A stretch of 64,000 nucleotides of DNA, from positions 2,542,501-2,606,500 of the forward strand of contig CANXME010002001.1 in assembly GCA_948144175.1 (NCBI GenBank). The letters run 5' to 3'. The translations under genes and the position numbers were made by a program. The notes under the pieces are model-generated. The model was not told the origin of the DNA. It worked only from the letters and a program-made list of their open reading frames with translations, and made no database searches. Shown piece after piece: positions 41,802 through 54,020 of this stretch; positions within the stretch are counted from its first letter, which is position 1, and every line of letters begins with the position of its first letter. Origin of the DNA: Closterium sp. NIES-65. Lineage: Eukaryota; Streptophyta; Zygnematophyceae; Desmidiales; Closteriaceae.

Positions 41802-44587
41802 TGTCAGAATAGCATAGCGGAATGGTGTGAGTGAAGTAAGCAGGAACGAGATACAAGTAGTCAACCTGAAAAGGGTTGTACTCTCTACAATGCACCTAAG
41901 TGTAGCCTAACAAGCTAACAAGCATATACACCCTCGTAGGCTAGGTGAGGGGCATCACACAAGCAAGAGAAACAACTCAAGGGAAACAACTCAAGGAGGC
42001 TTAGCAAGTCCAATCATTGAGACATGAGGTCACAAGACCAGTCAACAATGGCAACTAAGCATGCAGCTCAAAGTGGTACAACTAGCCAGCCATAGTGACA
42101 AACAGCCTCAAGGCCAGTTCAAGGGTTCTCCAAGGTGGAAGAAACAAAGAAGGAAGCACTAGGCCAACAAAGACAATGCTACACTAAAGAAGGTGCTGTG
42201 CGAACAGAGCCAAACACGGAGCAGAACTTTTGGTGGTCACCAAGCGGGAGAGCCTTGGTGAAGATGTCCGCTGTGTCGGCCGCTGAGGCCACAAAAACCA
42301 ATCGAGCCTGGCCGCATTGCTGCAGCTCTCGCAGTAGGATGTACCGCAGGTCAATATGCTCAACTCTGCCCTCTAGTCGGGAGCTTCGACAAAGGAGGAT
42401 CATAGCATTGTTGTTAGTGATCAAGGTCGGGCAGAGCTATGTCCCTCACCTAAGTCAGCCTGTGGAGCTTTTGTACAGCCATGGAACTGGCTTAGGTCTC
42501 AGCACTAGATGAGGCAATCGACAACGATCGAGTAGGCCTCCAAGAAATAGCACAAGAGCCGAGGCTGAAACAGTAGACATAAGAAGACCTGTAGGTCTCG
42601 AGGTCGTCATGCCCACCATTCGTAAGTATGCCTGGTAAGTCGCACAAATGTATCGGCCAGATACTTCGCTACCCTCTTACCGGCCATCCAGTGAACATAA
42701 CGGTGTCTCCCAGTCGCAACAAAACGAGCCAAGATGCTGAGAGGATAGGCGAGGTCCGTACGAGTCCAGGTCGCCAGGTATATGAAGCAACCCACAAGCT
42801 CTGCATACGGACAACTAGGGTCAACAAGCTCGTCAAGAGCAGGAGCAGTGAGGCAGTAGTCAATAGCAAGTGAAGCTAGGAGGATGGTGAAGCCATGACT
42901 CCTCGCGTAGGCTGCTCTGAAGGAAGGCCGTGGAAAATTCTAGCGAGTGCAGCTCGTAGACTCGCTCTGCTGCAACATGTAGCAGTACCCAACGAGTAGA
43001 CATCTTTGGGTCGGGGGAGAAGGTATGAAAGAAGTCTACTCTCTCGAGCCGACTAAAGCCTCTCGACACGTAGCACGCCTTGAAGGCAGTCGAAGATCTA
43101 TGTGGCCGCTTCACCTTTAAGATCCACATGCCATTGATTACGTTCGCTTAGGGATGGAAAAATGCATTGACGTACGTGCACATGGACCTCCTAGATGCCA
43201 TCTTTGCATCTATGGCTGCTATTTATGGAGAGGCCCACTGTCTTGAAACTACCTCAGTGGAAGTACAAGGAGGCGAAATGTCTAGAGCGACAGGGTCTCC
43301 CCCAGGGGCCAGCAACATGGCACAGAGTTGGGGAGAAGCGACCGCAAGGAACTCCAGCTCAAACTGTCCATCCTCTATAACTTCAAAGCCGAGGCAAACT
43401 CACCTCGGCGGACATAGGATGGGTACGATAAGCAAGCAGGTGGTGTAGTCAAGATGGCGGGTGGCTGCAATGTCAGTGACTACGACAACAAGAGCGTACA
43501 TCGAGGACATAGAGGCAGTAGGATACGTGACAAGAAAGGGCGATTATCAAGGTAGCAGTCAGTGAGAGGCTCTACGGAAATAGTGAGAGCCGACGAAGGA
43601 GGAACCGGGAGGACAGGAAGAGAATCTATACGAGGAGGGAGAGTACAAAGGAACAAAGAATAGAGGTTTTGAACAGGAGACGAGCACCCGGAGGATGACG
43701 AGTAGTCTCATGGGACTCAACAATAGGAGGAGACAACCGTGACCGAGGAGGAGACAAAGCCGGAGATGAGTCAGGAGGAGGAAACGTGGGACCCTAGACA
43801 GGAGGAGACGGCGAGCGGTCTGGAGAAGGGGAAGGAAATCCAAGGGTATGAAGTCCACTCACAAACGGCGTCGGCCGCATCTGCAGTGCTGCTACGGCGG
43901 CGGCTGCTGCTGCCGCTGCAACTGCTGTAGCTGCTGCTAGTGCTACTGCTGCTATTGCTGCTACTGCTGTAGATGCTGAAACCTCGTCAAGTAACAGTGG
44001 ACGAGCGCGGGCTGCAGGGGCGAGCCCGGCTGCAGGGGCTAGTGCGGGCTGCAGGGGCGAGCGCAGGCTGCAGGGGCGAGCGCGAGCTGCAGGGGCGAGC
44101 GCGGCTACAGGGGCCAACGTGGGCTGCAAGGGTGAGCACTAGCTGCAGGGGCGAGCGTGGCTGCAGGGGCAAGCGCTGGCTATAGGGGCGAGTGCGGCTG
44201 TGGGGGCGAGCTTGGGCTGCAGGGGCGAGCGCGGCTGCAGGGGCAAACGCGGGCTGCAGGGGCGAGCGCGGGCTGTAGGGGCGAGCGCGGCTGTAGGGGC
44301 AACCCGGGCAGTAGGACGCGCGGAGCACGTGCAACTGAGCGCGCGGGCAGGTCGCGGACAGCACGGGCAGGGTAGCGCAAGGGCGCTTTGGGCAGGAACG
44401 AGCAGACCTATTGGTGGGCCCCAAAAAAAATAACCTTACAGGTTTCCTGCTCTGAAACCATGTCAGAATAATCTGTGCACGAATGATAGAACTACCAAGG
44501 GTTGGGATACAAGTACTAATCGTAGTAATGCTCTACTCTATAAGGTGTGCCCCACTATAGCCTAACAAGCAGAATTGTAATTTGACA
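41802..44587 (-). mobile_element. Copia J: old, internally deleted LTR retrotransposon
   Basis: Left and right LTRs are 41802-41928 and 44461-44587 (127 bp each, clearly diverged; plus-strand start TGTCAGAATA). The minus-strand primer site at 44449-44460 is TGGTTTCAGAGC. Flanks tctag (41797-41801) and tatag (44588-44592) agree at four of five bases. It lies 82 bp beyond the stop codon of the kinase gene. It carries the same gactggtcttgtgacc block (minus strand of 42029-42044) as copia A, B, C and H. The leader (43990-44330) is an array of ctgcaggggcgagcgcgg. Confidence 0.85.
42179..43129 (-). pseudogene. Copia J RT and RNase H remnants
   Basis: Minus strand, in order: RT start (MWILKVKRPHRSSTAFKACY...SLEFSTAFLQSSL, 42860-43129), a piece of the RT-RNase H junction (MGCFIYLATWTRTDLAYPLS, 42607-42795), and the RNase H end (HIDLRYILLRELQQCGQ...DTADIFTKAL, 42179-42424). 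The YVDD region and integrase are missing. 43130-43990 holds only decayed fragments. Confidence 0.85.
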
Positions 44588-44639
44588 TATAGCAAACCCT
44601 AACCCAACGCAGGACAAAGTGTGAAACACCTGAACTAAG

Positions 44640-47060
44640 CAGCTTTTACCTGCACCTTCCTTGCTTGTACCTCTTACACAAATTAATGAAGGACTGTTTG
44701 AGACAGAACTAAGCTCGTCCAACCTAGCAATCAGCGACAAGACCCTCCACGATGTATTGATCCGCTCCCTCGATGGAGTAGGAGAGGGGCTGTCAGGCAT
44801 ATGCTTTGAACATCTGCGAGAGCCAGCCCTCGCTAGCAAAGAAGTGCTTATTATTTTGCTCTAGGCCATTAACCACCTGTTTAACTCGACGGTAGCCACG
44901 AGAGTGAGGGATATCCTCCTCCCCTCGCACTTAATTGCTATGTCAAAGCCGTACGGAGGGGTTCGCCCAATTGCGAAAGGGGAAACGATACTGCGTAACT
45001 GGTGAGGTGGTGTTGAGAACAATTGGCACGCAGATCTGCGAATTCTTTGTTCCCATCCAAATCGGGGTAGTAGTCCAGGGCGGGTCGGAGTTTACCATCC
45101 ACTCGGTCCGCGCCCTACGCCAGCTACACTCGACGAACATGATCTTCTGCTAGACATTGAAAATGCGTTTCACTTTGTACATCGAATTAGTTTCTTCGAC
45201 GCGTTGAGATGGTCAGAGATCCATGAGCTGCTCCTGTTCGTCTTGACGATCTATGGGTCGCCGTCACTGGTGCTGCTCAACGCAAGCCTAGGAGGGCAGT
45301 CCATCACTAGCAATCGCGGGGTCCGCCAAGGGGACCCACCTGGACCAATCCTATTCGCAGCGGCAATCCAGCCATCCCTGATTCGGACAACGACCAACCA
45401 CACCGAGGTTACGCTTCTAGCCTACGCAGATGACATCATGCTGACTGACCCCTCGGAAGCCGCATCTCGCGGGTTCTCATTCCAGTGCGGGTTACGCTGC
45501 AATGTGGCGAAGTCATGTTACTAGAATGCAGATGCAATTTTGGACAGGCTATTCCAGACGGAGCTGCCACAGGTCTGATCAGGCGTAGGAGTCCTTAGTA
45601 GCTCTGTAGGCACAGCGGAGTTATCGAAAAAATTCCTACAGTGCCAGCTCTAAGAGGCAGCGGAACCTCTACCTCACCTCTCTCAGTTGAACTCACAACA
45701 CTTGCTCTTACTGATAAGTCGCTGCATCTGTAAGAGGGCGTCCTACCTCCTCCGCACAACACCAACAGGGTCCATTAGCATAGCCACATGGCAGGATTGC
45801 AGCGAAGGGCTTCTACGAGTGGCTCTTGCGGCGGCGGGAATAAATTGGCCGAGGCATGAACTTTACCAGAGCCTGCTGTGGCGGCAAGCTACCCTACTCA
45901 TCGGCCTTGGGCGGCATGATAGACCCACTATCTGAAGAACCACCGGCTTTCCTCCCATCTACCATCGCGGAAACCGAACTACTTCCCTCACTACCACTGG
46001 CACCAACACGCCCACTAAGAGCGGTGGCTGCTGCGTCAGGTGCCAACCCACTGTCGCTGCTCGAGGATACCCTATATGACATGGAGGGGAGACTTCCATA
46101 GGAGGGTAGGCAACTGCTAATTGACCGTGCTCCAACCCCCACCCAAGACACTTACAGTTGGCCTTCTCATGTGCCATCAACAAGGCACGAACCCTTGATT
46201 TCCTGGACGAGACTTTCATCGATCGTTCAGGGACAGACAATGGTCACCGCATCCGCCTGGGCAGCCGAAGAGGAACAGGGGCGGGGGATTGGTGGCATGT
46301 AACCCCGACCAGACCAGACTCCACACTATCCCCAGGCTATTTCTCGATAGTGCTGGCCTTCCGTATGGGGGGCTGCCTTGGGAGGTGGTTGGGAAGTGTC
46401 CGTGCAATGGAGAACGGTTGGAGATAACTGACCCAAGCCTCCTGAACCGCATGCTGCGCTGCGGGACAAGAGGGGATCGGATACAAATCCACAACGCTGG
46501 TCTACTGCTGCATCCGTATGGCTAGAGAGGTGGGGTACACGTTGTCTGGCGGGACAACGACATCCACAGTCCCCACAAACGTCATCATGACAGACCTCTC
46601 TCTTTAGGGACCAGGCAGTCCCCACAAACTTCATCATGGCAGACTCCTCTTTTAGGGACCAGGAGCCAGGAGGGACCTAGATCCGCGACGTCACCTTTAC
46701 CAATCCGGTACCACTCCGCCGCGACCTCAAGGTGCGAAAGCCACCTGGGAGGGCAGCAGCGAAGGCAGCAAGGGCCAAGGAACGACTATACAAAGAGCGT
46801 CTGGACTGGGTTGGCTTCTATGGCCTTGCCGCTGAGACCTATGGGGCAGTTGCATCACAGACGGCCGAGTTCCTGTGGATGCTGGCCACACATGTGGCAA
46901 AGGCAAAATTCAAGGCAGCCAGAACAACAATATTGCAGCCAAGCTGTACTGCCACTACCGCCAATGCTGGTCGGTTATGCAGCAGCGTTGCCAGGCAACC
47001 ACCCTACTAGCCAAGTCTAATAAGGCCGCGGAGGTGGCCTACCCATAGTCCATGGCCGAC
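44640..47060 (+). pseudogene. Decayed non-LTR reverse transcriptase element
   Basis: 44661 onward encodes SSNLAISDKTLHDVLIRSLD, then AMSKPYGGVRPIAKGETILR in the same frame after a TAG, the N-terminal RT block of algal/oomycete-type non-LTR elements. 45204-45524 holds RT blocks GVRQGDPPGPILFAAAIQP and LLAYADDIML. 46158-46427 resembles the region after RT (NKARTLDFLDETF...), and 46700-46960 (RDLKVRKPPGRAAAKAARAK...) resembles the C-terminal part seen in that group. Many frameshifts and stops occur. No poly(A) end or target-site duplication was recognised. Confidence 0.75.
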
Positions 47061-47099
47061 CCCTGGGCCGCGCTCATGCTTGGGCCCACAACCCGCACG

Positions 47100-48140
47100 G
47101 CAGATTTACACAGAGAAAACTTGTCATCGGTTACAGATTAAGGACGGAGTGTATGAAGAGTAGGGGCCGAAATATCTAAAAAATCGTTGGACTATATTTC
47201 TAGACAGAAAAATCGGCTTCACAAGAAACGCCGTCGACAAACATTGCACTGTTTAAACTTCAGTAATTTCAGATATGATGTAGCTCCAGTCCGTGGATAC
47301 AACTCCCAATTTGAATCGTACAGTATCAAAAGGTGAAGTATTTCTTGATATATTGATTTCGGCGCTTTGGGGGGTATGCTGCCACATAAACTTAACTCAA
47401 TCACCAAGGTTCACCCAAGTTCCACACAAGAGAATTAAAGTGCCAATCAACCAGGTAGGGGGGATAACGAGGACGAGAGGGAAGGTTCCAAGGAGTCCTC
47501 AACTAAGGAAACCCCATAAGCACAAAAGATTCCCTCTCAATAGGAACCCAACTTTCACCCTTGTCATTTTCCCAACCTTTTAAATCCACCTCATCCAACA
47601 TGGCCACCCTTGCCAACCTGGTTTGGCTTCTCCCAACCACTTGGCATCATCTACAGTGACGGTGACAAATTTCCCAACTCCCAATGGTCTATATCCCTTA
47701 TAGAGTCACTCCACAATTTCCCAAAGTCGTCGCAACCAAGTAACAAAAGCATAGAAAACTTCAACCGTTCGTAACTTTCTCGTCCGTGCTCCGATTGTCA
47801 GAATCCCAACCACTAGACCATTGGGATAAAAGGGCTTGTTAAGTAGCGGGTCAGTGCGTCCATAACCCCCCAGGCCAACATGCCTGTAACCCTTCCCTAG
47901 GATCAATCGGGGATCACCAGTGGACCTCTGACACCGATCGCGACGATTCTTGATTTGTCAAAAAGCTCTTGAGCAGAGAAGTCATTTCATATATCTGCTT
48001 AAGCAAGATAACATTCACACACACTCGGAAAATACCACACCAAAAACAAATTCTTGCACGTGCTCACACTACGCATGCAATGCACAAACATAAGATGGGA
48101 GGCGGACAAACGTGAATGCAAATGATAGCATCGCATGACA
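47100..48140 (-). repeat. Probable 3' LTR of copia K (left boundary unknown)
   Basis: Non-coding, AT-richer than its surroundings. On the minus strand a purine tract caaagggggagtt (about 48131-48145) follows the end of the K reading frame, where a polypurine tract and LTR start are expected. No second LTR is in the window to define ends. Confidence 0.4.
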
Positions 48141-48197
48141 AACTCCCCCTTTGACTGCCAACCATCATCCCACATGCCTCAGCTCATGCATGCACCC

Positions 48198-49710
48198 TCA
48201 GTGCACACTTATTCCAGCAAGTTTCATGCCCTTCCAATGCTCAGGTTCAGATAGGCGCTTTGTGAAGATATCAACCGCCTGCTGCTGGGTCTTTTCAATC
48301 TCCAACCGCACCTCCTTGTCCAGTAGCCTTCTCACCCAGTGCCACTTGGGCCTGATGTGTTTGTCAGCCCATGAAGACACGCGTTCTTGGCAAGCTTCAC
48401 AGCTGACTTGTTATCACAAAAGATCAATTTTGGGTCCTTTTATTCAAACCTGATCTCTCCCAACAAGCACCTCAGCCACACCACCTCTTTTGCCCCATGA
48501 TGCAGGGCCATGTACTCTGTCTCACACGAAGACAGCCCCACCTCATTTTGCTTCTTGTTGCGCCAGCTCACTGCACCACCTCTAAACATGCACACATAAC
48601 CTCCAATACTAGTGCCATCTGCCTTCACAGAGTTGAAACTAGCGTCAGTTTAGCAAGTCAAGAGCATCTCCCCCTTGCCCAAATCAGCTGCACGTCTCTG
48701 CATCCTCTTTCTCACAACACTGTACTCCAAGCCAACTGATGCTGTAGCCCTCACATAGCGAACCAACCTCTTGGCCACTTCAGGTGCTCATGACGGGGGC
48801 GCGAAACCACACTGGCATGCCTGGATGTTGCGAAGGCAATGTCAGGCCGCGTGTGGTTAGCCGCATAGTTGAGTACCCCAACCATGGAATGAAACAGCTT
48901 CCTATCACTCTCATTCACCACCTCCTCATCAGCACAGGGCTCCACAGCAAACCCAGAAGGCAGTGGGTTAGCTGGCTTTCCTCCATCTTGCAACCCATAC
49001 TTCTCCGCCAGCCCCTCACAGTACTTCCTCTGGTGCAACCTCAACACTCCCTTGTCAAGGTCTCTCTGTACATGCATCCCAAGGTAGTACTTCAAAGCTC
49101 CCATCTTCGAGCACTTGAACTGCATTTCCAGCATCTCCTCCACACGGTCAGTCATAGCAGATGACTCAGAGAAGAGAAAGATGTCGTCCACATGTACCAG
49201 GAGCATGAGGAATTGCTCCTTCTCTTGCAGCAGGAACATGCTATGATCACACTCGCTCTTCTTGAAACCCCCAGCCAACAATGTCTCCTCCAGCTTGTGG
49301 TACCATGCGCGGGGAGCTTGCTTTAGGCCATAGATGGCTTCTTCAGCCTGGACACCCTGCCGCTCCCATCATCCAACCCCTCAGGCTGATGCATGTACAG
49401 CTCCTCCAGAATGATCCCATTGAGGAAGGCAATAGTGATGTCCATATGCTTGATCCTCCATCTACGGTTTGCAGCTGTTGCCAACTACACCCTCAGTGTT
49501 GTCCCTTTCCCCAAAGTCCCTCCTGTTTGTCTGCTGAAACCCCTTTTCCACAAGCCTTGACTTGTAGCGGGTCAGCTCCCCATTAGATCCAGACTTGTGC
49601 CTAAAATCAGCTTGGAAGCGATTGCCTTCTTTTCAGGAGGTAGCTCACATGTTATTCTCCAAAAGAGAGTCATACTCCTGCTTCACACCCTGCTTCCACT
49701 TCTCAGCATC
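48198..49710 (-). pseudogene. Copia K: RT and RNase H of a third copia lineage
   Basis: Minus strand: RT start remnants (EKWKQGVKQEYDSLLENN, near 49650-49700), an RT middle with LYMHQPEGLDDGSGRVSRL (about 49340-49400), the catalytic box as HVDD (LLVHVDDIFLFSES, about 49150-49200), YYLGMHVQRDLDKG, LNYAANHTRPDIAF, and RNase H (GGYVCMFRGGAVSW, CETEYMAL, QAVDIFTKRLSEPEHW). Several frameshifts and stops. The 5' part is missing at the junction with element E. Confidence 0.88.
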
Positions 49711-49719
49711 GTGCCTGCT

Positions 49720-51700
49720 CATGTGAAGACCTCCTTAGTCCCCATCAGGTGGTGCGAGCAATCGCTGTCGAGCAGCGCAAAACCATCGGATTCACTTGCA
49801 CGGCGGCCGCGACGGCCTTGAAGTCCTCCCCGGCTTCTGGCACAAGTGAGACTGTCGGCTCTACCACGCCAACCATCGAGCACGACGCCTCCCCGTCGCC
49901 TCGGCCATTGCCGCTTGAGGAGTCGACGTCCTTCGTACACGACGCCTTCGTCGACGTCTGCTTCTCCTTGCATGGCTTCTTAGCTCGACGTAAATGACGG
50001 CCAACCGACCACCCGCGGCCTCCTTTGGTGTCGTTCTCGTCATTGTGTCGCGTTCAGGACATTTGAAGGAGAGGTGGTCGGGGTCGCCACAGAGCCAGCA
50101 CTCCCGTCGTCGACCACCACCTGCATGACCCTTTTCACGCGTCGGCTTTGCCTGGTCGACGTCCTTCGTTGACCTCCCACCTCCGCTACCACCTCCGCCC
50201 TGCTTCCTATACTACCCCTGCTGTTGACTCTGCTTCGTCGGGGCAGCGTAGCTCGCCTGCAGAAGGAGCTCCATGGGACGCTCTGCCTCCTGCATCACCT
50301 CATCTCTAAAGATGTAGCTGGTGAGGGTCTTCTCGTCGAGCAACTCACACATGCCGGGCACCACCATCATCCGGCGCATGAGGTCGTAGCTGCTCGGTAA
50401 GCCTTTGACGACGTGCATGATGTAGGACGCCATCAAGTAGTTAACGCCCGCCATGCGCCATCCGTCAAAGCCACCGTCGACCTTGATCACACCTCTCTTC
50501 TTCGTGCCCTTGCTGCCGCCGACTTGAACACCGCCGTCGACCTCCTTGTCGATGCCTCCTTCGTTTCGCACCGGTCGAAGAGATGCCGGTCGGGAGGGGT
50601 GTTCCGCCGCCCACTTTGCGCGGATCCCTAGGAGAACCACCTCCAAGGGGAGCACCGTACTGGACTTACCATCTCCATGGGGTCTCGTCACATCAGCCAA
50701 ACGTGCCTCCAAGCTGTCCTCTACCGTATCGGCCGCTGCCAGAGTAGGCGTCATGGTTTGCACGGGTTGCCAGCCTACAAACGACTTAGTAGGTGCGAAA
50801 TTCGACTCCTATTTGAAGGCAATCTGCGGGGCCGTCTATGCTCACCGCACCATGAGGAGATCAAGTCTACAACAGTCAGGAGCTAGACTACGGGGGCCTG
50901 GCTCAAGCTCTAGGAGTGTTTATAGCTTTCCTTAGCGTTCCTTAGCACTTGCACATTCATGAAGAGAATTAGCAAGAGTTCTACTAGGGAAAGTTGCATT
51001 CCATAATAGTTGATACAACAATGGCAAGAATGACTACATCAGGAACCTAGCAACCCAGCAGCCACGCTCGTCGACCACCAGCACAGCATGGTCGACCTGC
51101 CAGAGTCGCATAGAGGAGCCGCGCCGGTATTGCAGAAATGCGGCATGCCAATAGAGCAGGTCGACGGCGTGCCAACGATGCACGGCGGCTGTCTAATGTT
51201 GCACCCGTAGAAGATAGCAGTCCGCACGCTCACAGGTGCGCGCACACGATTGGCCCGGCATGCGCCGTCACGCATCTTTCGGCTGTTGTCTGCGTTTGAC
51301 GAGCCACATCGACTTCTCCGAGGCAACCTGGTCGACCGGGTCAACCATCCGGCGCCCTGGTCGAGGACTGTCCTTATTGACCACCACCGTCGAAGACCAC
51401 CCTGGTCGACGGACCCCTCCGTCGACCAACTCGGTCAACTGCTTTACTCCACGTCCCATCCTCCTCGGCTGCTCAAAATTCCCGTGTAGGTCGACAAACT
51501 GCTCCGTCCACTACCCTTGTCGAACTAGGCCGCCGGCTCCCCTTGAAGGCGGCATTGCAGCGGTCGCCTACAGGTCGACAACCCCGTTGACCAGCGCACG
51601 TCGAACCCTGCAGAAGAGTCGGCCGCACCACCCGCGTGCCCGACCAGAAAGTCAGCGTTGTCCAAGCGAGGGCGGGGCCAATAACCCACTTCTATCAACA
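49720..51700 (-). mobile_element. Element E: truncated D-family copia (5' LTR, gag, start of protease)
   Basis: The 5' LTR is 50853-51700 (plus-strand ends TGAGGAGATC and TATCAACA). It has the same minus-strand primer region TGGTGCGGTGAGC as copia D (50832-50852). Gag fragments (50212-50763) include MRRMMVVPGMCELLDEKTLT, and there is a zinc-knuckle remnant near 50080. The protease motif at about 49745 reads LLDSDCSHHLMGTK, with Asp in place of the catalytic-loop Gly of copia D. The element stops at about 49720 against copia K. An internal deletion in gag (near 50460) fuses distant parts. Confidence 0.85.
50853..51700 (-). repeat. 5' LTR of element E
   Basis: 848 bp, homologous to the D LTR (shared attgatgactacatcaggMacctagcaacc-type stretches and many gtcgac/ggtcga), but clearly more diverged. 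Confidence 0.8.
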
Positions 51701-51719
51701 AAATCCACCGTAAGGTTCT

Positions 51720-52635
51720 CCTTGTGCATCTCGAAAACGCCATCATCATTTATTTTCCCGAGCCTCCCAAGACTCTATTCTCGTTCATCTAGTAGATTTT
51801 CAAATACGTGTGCTCAACTTTCCCCGCTTTGTGTCACAACAAGGGCACCGACTTCGCCACCTCGTCCGCCAACAGATCGCTAAGCAGCAGGTCTCTCCAC
51901 TCCGCGGGCGCCGCTGCGATCAGCGCGCTACCTCCTTGCAACCCAGCTCGCCCATTAGGGTGACCAGGTCTTGAGCACGCACGTACCATCCAGTCTTTTT
52001 CGAACCAGATACCCCATTTTCATGCCCTGTAACACCGCAGAACCGCTTTGGTTCTCGAAAGGGCTTGCGCCCTTGAAGATAATGCGTCGATTAAAAGCCA
52101 GATGCAGCTTCTTCGCTTCTCACCAACACTTCAGTTCTGGCTGCGTGTTGAACGAGTTTTTCCCAAAACACTTCCAGCATATCCTTCCACATAAGATATG
52201 TGTGGGCAGGTATATTTGTGCTTGGAAGAGAAATATCGGTGTGATATAGATGTTAAGAATTGTGACCCTCGGCGTTGTTGTAAGATGCTGCGATTCCCGG
52301 CAAGCTAACTCCTCTTTTGCCACGTCCAGCGCCTGTAACGGGTTCCCGTTTGGCATGATCCACACGCCCAGCAGCCACTCGAGTTCGTCCGTCCCCTCCC
52401 ATTTGTAGTGCAGGTTCTATGGCCGTTGACCCCCTCTGTTCCTTCCGAGTAGGAAGACCACCGTCTTGCCGTGATTCACTTTTAGTACGGATGTTCTTCC
52501 GAAGTCCTCAAGAACCTTGGCTGCTGCTGCCAGCTGCTCTTCCCCTTGCAGCAGCACGGAGGTGTCGTCAGCGTACCCCAAGTACGCCAGCTTCTCCGAC
52601 CCCGCGTCGCAGATTTCTAGCTTCTGCCTCCTTAT
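51720..52635 (-). pseudogene. LINE L, C-terminal part
   Basis: Minus strand: RT block with YADD (EKLAYLGYADDTSVLLQGEE) and VLKVNHGKTVVF at 52417-52635, then LLGVWIMPNGNPLQALDVAK and FLFQAQIYLPTHILCGRICW (52120-52390), typical of the region after RT in plant/algal LINEs. It is split from its N-terminal part by element G. About 60 residues between the DFQK and YADD blocks appear to be missing. Confidence 0.82.
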
Positions 52636-52779
52636 TGTCAGAATGTGTAGTTTGTCTAGCCTGCAGTGGGGTACTCTACAGCAAGTACAGCCCAATTTAG
52701 GGTTTCCTATATGTACTCAACTGCCTGCTAGTGCAAACCCCTCTTTCGTGTTCTATCTTTCTGCCTACTATCTCTGACA
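52636..52779 (+). repeat. 5' LTR of element G
   Basis: Starts TGTCAGAATGTGTAGTTTG and ends CTCTGACA. Confidence 0.92.
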
Positions 52780-53157
52780 TGCTATCAGAGCGGTTACGCT
52801 CCTAGCCTGTGGGCCCACCGTTAGCTTCCGCTGCTGTCCTATCTGTCGCGCGCCCCGTGGCGCGCGACGGTTTTTTCTTCTCGCCACGCTCTCGAGGCGC
52901 ATGGTGGTTTTCTGCCCGCCGAGCGCTCGGGGCGCGCGGCGGTTTCCTGCCCTCCGTGCGCCCCGAGGCGCGCGGGGGTTTCCTGCCTCGTCAACCAGCG
53001 AGGCGCCCTCCGCGGCTCACGTGCAGCCCCCTCCCATCGCCCGTCGTGGCGCCCTCGGGGGCCCGCGCGCGGCCCCCTCCCGTCGCCCATCGTGGCTCCC
53101 TCGGGGGCCCACGCGGCCCCCACTTCCGTCGCCCGTCGAGGCGCCCTCGGGGGCCCG
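52780..53157 (+). repeat. Element G internal region, left of copia H
   Basis: GC-rich imperfect repeats (cgcgccccgaggcgcgcggc and cccgtcgcccrtcgwggcgcc). Open frames in both directions are compositional. Ends at GCCCG, the target site of copia H. Confidence 0.8.
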
Positions 53158-53284
53158 TGTCAAACTCTTATGCTGTAGTCTGTGTAGGCTGTAGTAGGGT
53201 AGACAATATGGGGTACAACACTTGTAGGTTTTCCTACTTGTACCCACCTGCTTGCTAGTTCATTTCATCCCTCATTTCTTCACA
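53158..53284 (+). repeat. 5' LTR of copia H
   Basis: Starts TGTCAAACTCTTATGC and ends CTTCACA. Confidence 0.93.
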
Positions 53285-53399
53285 TGGTATAGAGCAGGTT
53301 CCCTAGTGGGAACGCTTCTCAGGGCCCACCATTGAAATCGACCTTTTTTTTCTGACCGGAGAGCAAGTCGCTCTCGCCCGAGGCGCGCCCCGTGGGCCA

Positions 53400-53935
53400 C
53401 CCTTCTGTCGAGCCCTCCTAGAGGCCCCTCGCGCCACCCTTAGCGGCCCCGTCGCCACCCCTAGCGGCCCCATCGCCGCCCTTCTAGGCCCCTCGAGGCC
53501 CCTTCGCGGCCCCGTCGCCGCCCCTAGCGGCCCCGTCGCCGCCCTTCCAAGCCTCTCGTGGCCCCTACGCGGCCCCGTCGCCGCCCCTACCGGCCCCGTC
53601 GCCGCCCCTCGCGGCCCCGTCGCCACCCCTCGCGGCCTCGTCGCCGCCCCTATACGGCCTCGTCGCCGCCCCTACCGGCCCCGTCGCTGCTCTCAGCGGC
53701 CCCGTCGCCACCCCTTGTGGCCCCGTCGCCGCCCCTTTCGGCCCCTCCCCGACCCCTTCACTGCCGAGCTGCCGAGCCGCCCAGCAGCCGAGCAGCCGAA
53801 CCGCCGAGCCGCCGAGCCGCCCAGCAGCCGAGCCGCTGAGCCGCCCAGCAGCCGAGCCGCCGAGCCGCCCAGCAACCAAGCCGCCGAGCCGCCCAGCAGC
53901 CGAGCCGCTGAGGCCACTATCGAGCCGCTGCTACC
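53400..53935 (+). repeat. Copia H leader arrays
   Basis: ccccgtcgccgcccctagcgg repeats to about 53750, then gccgagccgcccagcagccgag repeats. The gag ATG at 54021 follows. Confidence 0.82.
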
Positions 53936-54020
53936 GCGGTTGCCGCCCTGTTCCTTCCGGCGCGCCCCAGCCCTACCCACCCGGACTGGTGAGAGCACTC
54001 CCTTCCAGACCACTGCTGTC

